Positions 61,197 through 64,000 of a stretch of 64,000 bases of DNA are shown one piece after another. This stretch comes from GCA-2693325 sp036343635 (GTDB taxonomy: Bacteria; Latescibacterota; UBA2968; UBA8231), in contig JAYYVF010000076.1 in NCBI GenBank assembly GCA_036343635.1, positions 124,001 to 188,000 of the forward strand, written 5' to 3'. Under the pieces are notes generated by a model, which saw nothing but the letters and a program-made list of their open reading frames with translations, did not search any database and was not told where the DNA came from. How positions within the stretch are numbered: position 1 is the first letter of the stretch; the number at the start of each line of letters is the position of its first letter. The translations under genes and the position numbers were made by a program.

Positions 61197-63675
61197 GTTG
61201 ATAGCGATTAAACTAATAACGCTTCGTGTCGTTACAATGGTTCTTTTTGGAGTTACGTGCGCAATTGCGGCACAAGAAGAATTCTCAGGAAAAATCATTG
61301 ACAGTACTTCCCAGCGACCAATTTTCGGAGCCTTAATCGAATTTATAATCGACGAAGAAAGAAAGTACTCGGTAACATCTAACGATTTAGGGGTTTTCAA
61401 GATCCCAGTCGGAACCGGTACCTCGAAAATAGTAGTAACTATGATAGGTTATCACCAAAAAGTAGTATTGTTTGATGTAGCAACATTCAATTCAGAATCC
61501 GAAAAAATAATTAAATTAAACGCCAGCCCTATAGAACTAACCCCAATACAAATTATTGGAGAGTCCGATACAGTAAATCGGCAAAGAGTTGGAACCGCTA
61601 CGAAGATTTCGGCCAAAACTGTAAAAATGATAAAACCAATCGGTACGCAGGAACTTCTAAGCCTCGTTCCGGGCGTAAATGCTTATGCTGATGACGGATT
61701 TGGTAATTCTAGACTCAGTATAGGAATACGTGGAATAAATCCGCGTAGGAGCTCCCGCGTCTTAATCCTTGAAGATGGTATACCGATACAACCGGCAATA
61801 TATGTTTATCCTAACGCCTATTATAATCCGCCCGCTGAACGAATCGACGAAGTTGAAGTTATAAAAAGCAGCGGGGCAGTAAGATATGGACCGCAAACCA
61901 TGGGCGGCGTCATCAATTATAAAACTACCCGGCCTGGAGACAGGAGGGGTTGGCTTACCCAAATCACGGGTGGGAATAATTCGTATATGAGTCTAAACGC
62001 GCAGCGCTTAGGTCTTGGATATGGTAAATTTACCACGGATATACAAGCGTTGTATAAACGCGGCGATGGTTTTAGACAAAACAACGGTTTCGAACAATAC
62101 AATACAACCCTAAAGACACAGTATATCTTAAGTGAAAAAAAATTTCTGTATTTAAAGGTTAATGGTAATTTCGAAGACTCCAATGCAACCTATACAGGCC
62201 TAACTGAATATAGCTTCGAGACACAACCCAACTTCAATCCAAAACCCTTTGATAGATTTAAGGTAAAACGTGCCTCTGTTGATCTTATTTATACCGCTCG
62301 CATAACGGATACCGTTATAGAAAACACAAGTATTTATTTAAATGTGTTTGATAGGCGATGGTGGCGAGAAGACGATATTTTCACGAGAGCATCAACTTGG
62401 AATAGGGGAGACAACACGGCCGTCCCATACTACCAATCTGGTGACATCGTAAGGGTCGGTGGAGGACAAAATAGTTTTGGAATTTTAAGGACATTTTATG
62501 TCGGGGGTATTGCCCGCGATTATCAATTTACGCATTCGATGTTAGGTAATTCAGCTAACGCCGAGGTTGGTGTGCGTGGACATTGGGAAAGATTTATTGA
62601 CGATAAGAAAATTGGATCCACGCCCAACGCACGCAGCGGGATTTATTACAAGGGTACAATTGATGACCCCGATAATCCAGTCGCTATTGTTGGGCAGAGT
62701 CACCACTACGAGACGTCTGCATTTTCATTGTATGCCCAGGATAAAATAAAATTTGGAAAACTGTCCGTTGATACTGGGCTAAGACTTGAAACCTTCAGGC
62801 AATCTAGGGTAGATAGACTACGCGGTTCAATTTTCGCTGATAAAGTCTCGGTTGTCTTGCTACCTGGGCTTGGTCTTAATTATTCCATAGGTAACAACAA
62901 CTTATTTGGTAGCATTCATAGAGGTTACACCCCTCCTTCCAGTGGCACGTTGAAAGTAACGAATTTTGGTGCAAACGTTCCTGACGGCGGGCTAGATTTA
63001 AAATCAGAGAAAAGTTGGAACATAGAGGCCGGAGCTAGAACCAAAAGAAAAATTTTGGCTATAGAGCTTACCGGTTTCTTAGTAAAAATAAAGGACCTTG
63101 TTGCTGCGGGACGTGGTACCGCATTCAAAAACTTGGGTAGTGTAGATACCTGGGGAATGGAGCTTGGAAGCAAATACTCTCTTTCATCTATAAACTCCTT
63201 CTTACCGGACTTAAATGTCTCTTACACCTTTCTACAGACGGAGATAAAAAGGGGCCTTATCACGTCTAGTCAGAAAGCTGGTGGAGTTACTGTTAATATC
63301 GCGGGCAACCAGTTACCATACGCCCCTGAACACACGGTCACTGTCGGTTTTGAAAAGTCTACCGAAAGTGGTTTCAACTTAAGAACCGATTTGAATTTTG
63401 TAGACCAGGTCTATACCGATTTCGAAAACGTTGAAGTCACTTCAAATAGGGGTGATATGGGTCCTGTTCCTTGTTTCACTGTCATCAACGCTAGCCTTGA
63501 TTATCCCGTTGTAGATAGTTGGCATCTATTCGTATCTGCAAAAAATATTACAGATAAAATCTATATAGGTTCGCGTCTTCATTCTAATCCCGGCCAACCT
63601 CAGGCCAATTTAAGTTCAGGCATTTTAATAGGTCCAAGAAGGCAAATAAACTTCGGCTTAAGACGTTCATTGTGA
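61174..63675 (+). CDS. FecA-like TonB-dependent receptor
   Basis: An outer-membrane receptor of about 833 residues. A signal region (LITLRVVTMVLFGVTCAIAA) is followed by a carboxypeptidase-regulatory-like domain (SGKIIDSTSQRPIFGALIEF). The plug contains GIRGINPRRSSRVLILEDG and SSGAVRYGPQTMGGVINY, then a 22-strand-type barrel ending NFGLRRSL with a terminal aromatic-poor C-end. The plug motifs closely follow FecA-type ferric-citrate receptors, but specificity is not proven. The start is the ATG at 61174; ATG at 61159 is an alternative. It is coupled to the small lipoprotein gene. Confidence 0.9.
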   Translation: MKIRSYFKLIAIKLITLRVVTMVLFGVTCAIAAQEEFSGKIIDSTSQRPIFGALIEFIIDEERKYSVTSNDLGVFKIPVGTGTSKIVVTMIGYHQKVVLFDVATFNSESEKIIKLNASPIELTPIQIIGESDTVNRQRVGTATKISAKTVKMIKPIGTQELLSLVPGVNAYADDGFGNSRLSIGIRGINPRRSSRVLILEDGIPIQPAIYVYPNAYYNPPAERIDEVEVIKSSGAVRYGPQTMGGVINYKTTRPGDRRGWLTQITGGNNSYMSLNAQRLGLGYGKFTTDIQALYKRGDGFRQNNGFEQYNTTLKTQYILSEKKFLYLKVNGNFEDSNATYTGLTEYSFETQPNFNPKPFDRFKVKRASVDLIYTARITDTVIENTSIYLNVFDRRWWREDDIFTRASTWNRGDNTAVPYYQSGDIVRVGGGQNSFGILRTFYVGGIARDYQFTHSMLGNSANAEVGVRGHWERFIDDKKIGSTPNARSGIYYKGTIDDPDNPVAIVGQSHHYETSAFSLYAQDKIKFGKLSVDTGLRLETFRQSRVDRLRGSIFADKVSVVLLPGLGLNYSIGNNNLFGSIHRGYTPPSSGTLKVTNFGANVPDGGLDLKSEKSWNIEAGARTKRKILAIELTGFLVKIKDLVAAGRGTAFKNLGSVDTWGMELGSKYSLSSINSFLPDLNVSYTFLQTEIKRGLITSSQKAGGVTVNIAGNQLPYAPEHTVTVGFEKSTESGFNLRTDLNFVDQVYTDFENVEVTSNRGDMGPVPCFTVINASLDYPVVDSWHLFVSAKNITDKIYIGSRLHSNPGQPQANLSSGILIGPRRQINFGLRRSL

Positions 63676-63733
63676 AAACTACAATAACAATCACCATTTT
63701 ACCTTATCCAAACCATTTCATGGAGAAATTGCA

Positions 63734-64000
63734 GTGAAAATTTTTACACAAAAAATTAGTGGTCTAATTGTTATCTCAATGCTCTTTGTAGCTTGTGGCG
63801 ACGATGACAAAAGCCCAACATCGAGCCATGATCATGACGGTCATATCGACGTCCCATCGGCCTATCAGTTTGATAGTAGATTTACCGAAGGTGAAAGTAG
63901 CGTATCATACTCAGGACAAGTTGTTCGCAATCTTTTGCTTCAAGACTTAAAGATCCTTATCGGTAACCTAGGAAAAGATGGAGCACAATCCATAACTGTA
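63734..64000 (+). CDS. DUF4856-like lipoprotein (3' end outside window)
   Basis: The reading frame begins at a GTG at 63734, eight bases after TGGAG, and is still open at the window end (89 codons seen). A signal with lipobox (ISMLFVAC) is followed by a His/Asp-rich stretch (SSHDHDGHID) and the DUF4856-like pattern YQFDSRFTEGESSVSYSGQ then VVRNLLLQDLK. DUF4856 proteins occur in Bacteroidota and relatives next to TonB and iron-related loci. The histidines may bind metal. The family assignment rests on the first 80 residues only. Confidence 0.65.
   Translation, partial: MKIFTQKISGLIVISMLFVACGDDDKSPTSSHDHDGHIDVPSAYQFDSRFTEGESSVSYSGQVVRNLLLQDLKILIGNLGKDGAQSITV

Noticed and set aside
61174..63675. 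Naming the receptor fecA
   Set aside because: The plug motifs fit the FecA-like group, but there is no fecR/fecI or fecBCDE evidence and specificity cannot be read from sequence.

Overview
The window is a gene-dense bacterial chromosome segment, AT-rich by eye, with about 55 protein genes and three tRNA genes. No phage, transposase or CRISPR array was seen. Several features point to the FCB superphylum (Bacteroidota, Marinimicrobia, Latescibacterota and relatives), probably an uncultivated marine or aquatic lineage. These are a 31-residue basic ribosomal protein of the type found in Bacteroidota, a long leucyl-tRNA synthetase with the insertion usual in that group, a FecA-like TonB receptor with an N-terminal carboxypeptidase-regulatory-like domain, a DUF4856-type lipoprotein, and many lipobox proteins. 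The lineage is an inference; no rRNA gene is present. TTG start codons are frequent.

Left part (1-16.8 kb): the end of a methyltransferase gene, ftsH, and a RidA-family gene facing it. Then come an MFS exporter-like gene, a sugar-phosphate isomerase/epimerase and an SDR oxidoreductase, facing an M42 aminopeptidase. Divergent from the peptidase is a three-gene unit of very large membrane proteins: a DUF6785/DUF6784 OPT-like transporter, a fusion of a degenerate M28 peptidase domain to an FtsX-type permease, and a second OPT-like protein carrying a zinc-cluster-like insert and calcium-binding-type Asp/Gly repeats. This unit is the best candidate here for an undescribed system.

Middle part (16.8-36.2 kb): an envelope-stress-type cluster (YjfI-like, PspA, membrane spermidine synthase-like, DUF4178, glycine/arginine-rich lipoprotein, DUF350). 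On the minus strand follow a flippase-like LPG-synthase-type membrane protein, cysC, pyrH and purB, then an SLC13-type transporter with a lytic transglycosylase. Next is an enolase-superfamily dehydratase with a complete TRAP transporter including the TatT lipoprotein (a TPAT system). Then come a lipoprotein metallopeptidase (Aminop_2 type), two further lipoprotein genes (one TPR) and an orphan charged protein. A 35-bp sequence repeated three times in tandem lies in the divergent gap before mreB.

Right part (36.4-64 kb): a small protein, mreB, mreC, HU, the 31-residue ribosomal protein, and tRNA-Arg(CCG), tRNA-Pro(GGG) and tRNA-Pro(CGG), ending in a strong terminator. A cyclic-nucleotide-gated channel-like gene lies opposite. 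Then miaA, a TPR-SLH lipoprotein gene broken by one in-frame amber codon, a FlgT-like gene, a PDZ/radical-SAM DUF512 gene, der and a MerR regulator. A long translation operon follows: rimP-nusA-infB-DUF503-rbfA-truB-riboflavin kinase-rpsO-pnp, with a terminator, then asnS and leuS. The riboflavin kinase lacks the FAD-synthetase half normally fused to it. The window ends in an iron-uptake-like locus: small lipoprotein, TonB receptor and the start of a DUF4856-like lipoprotein.
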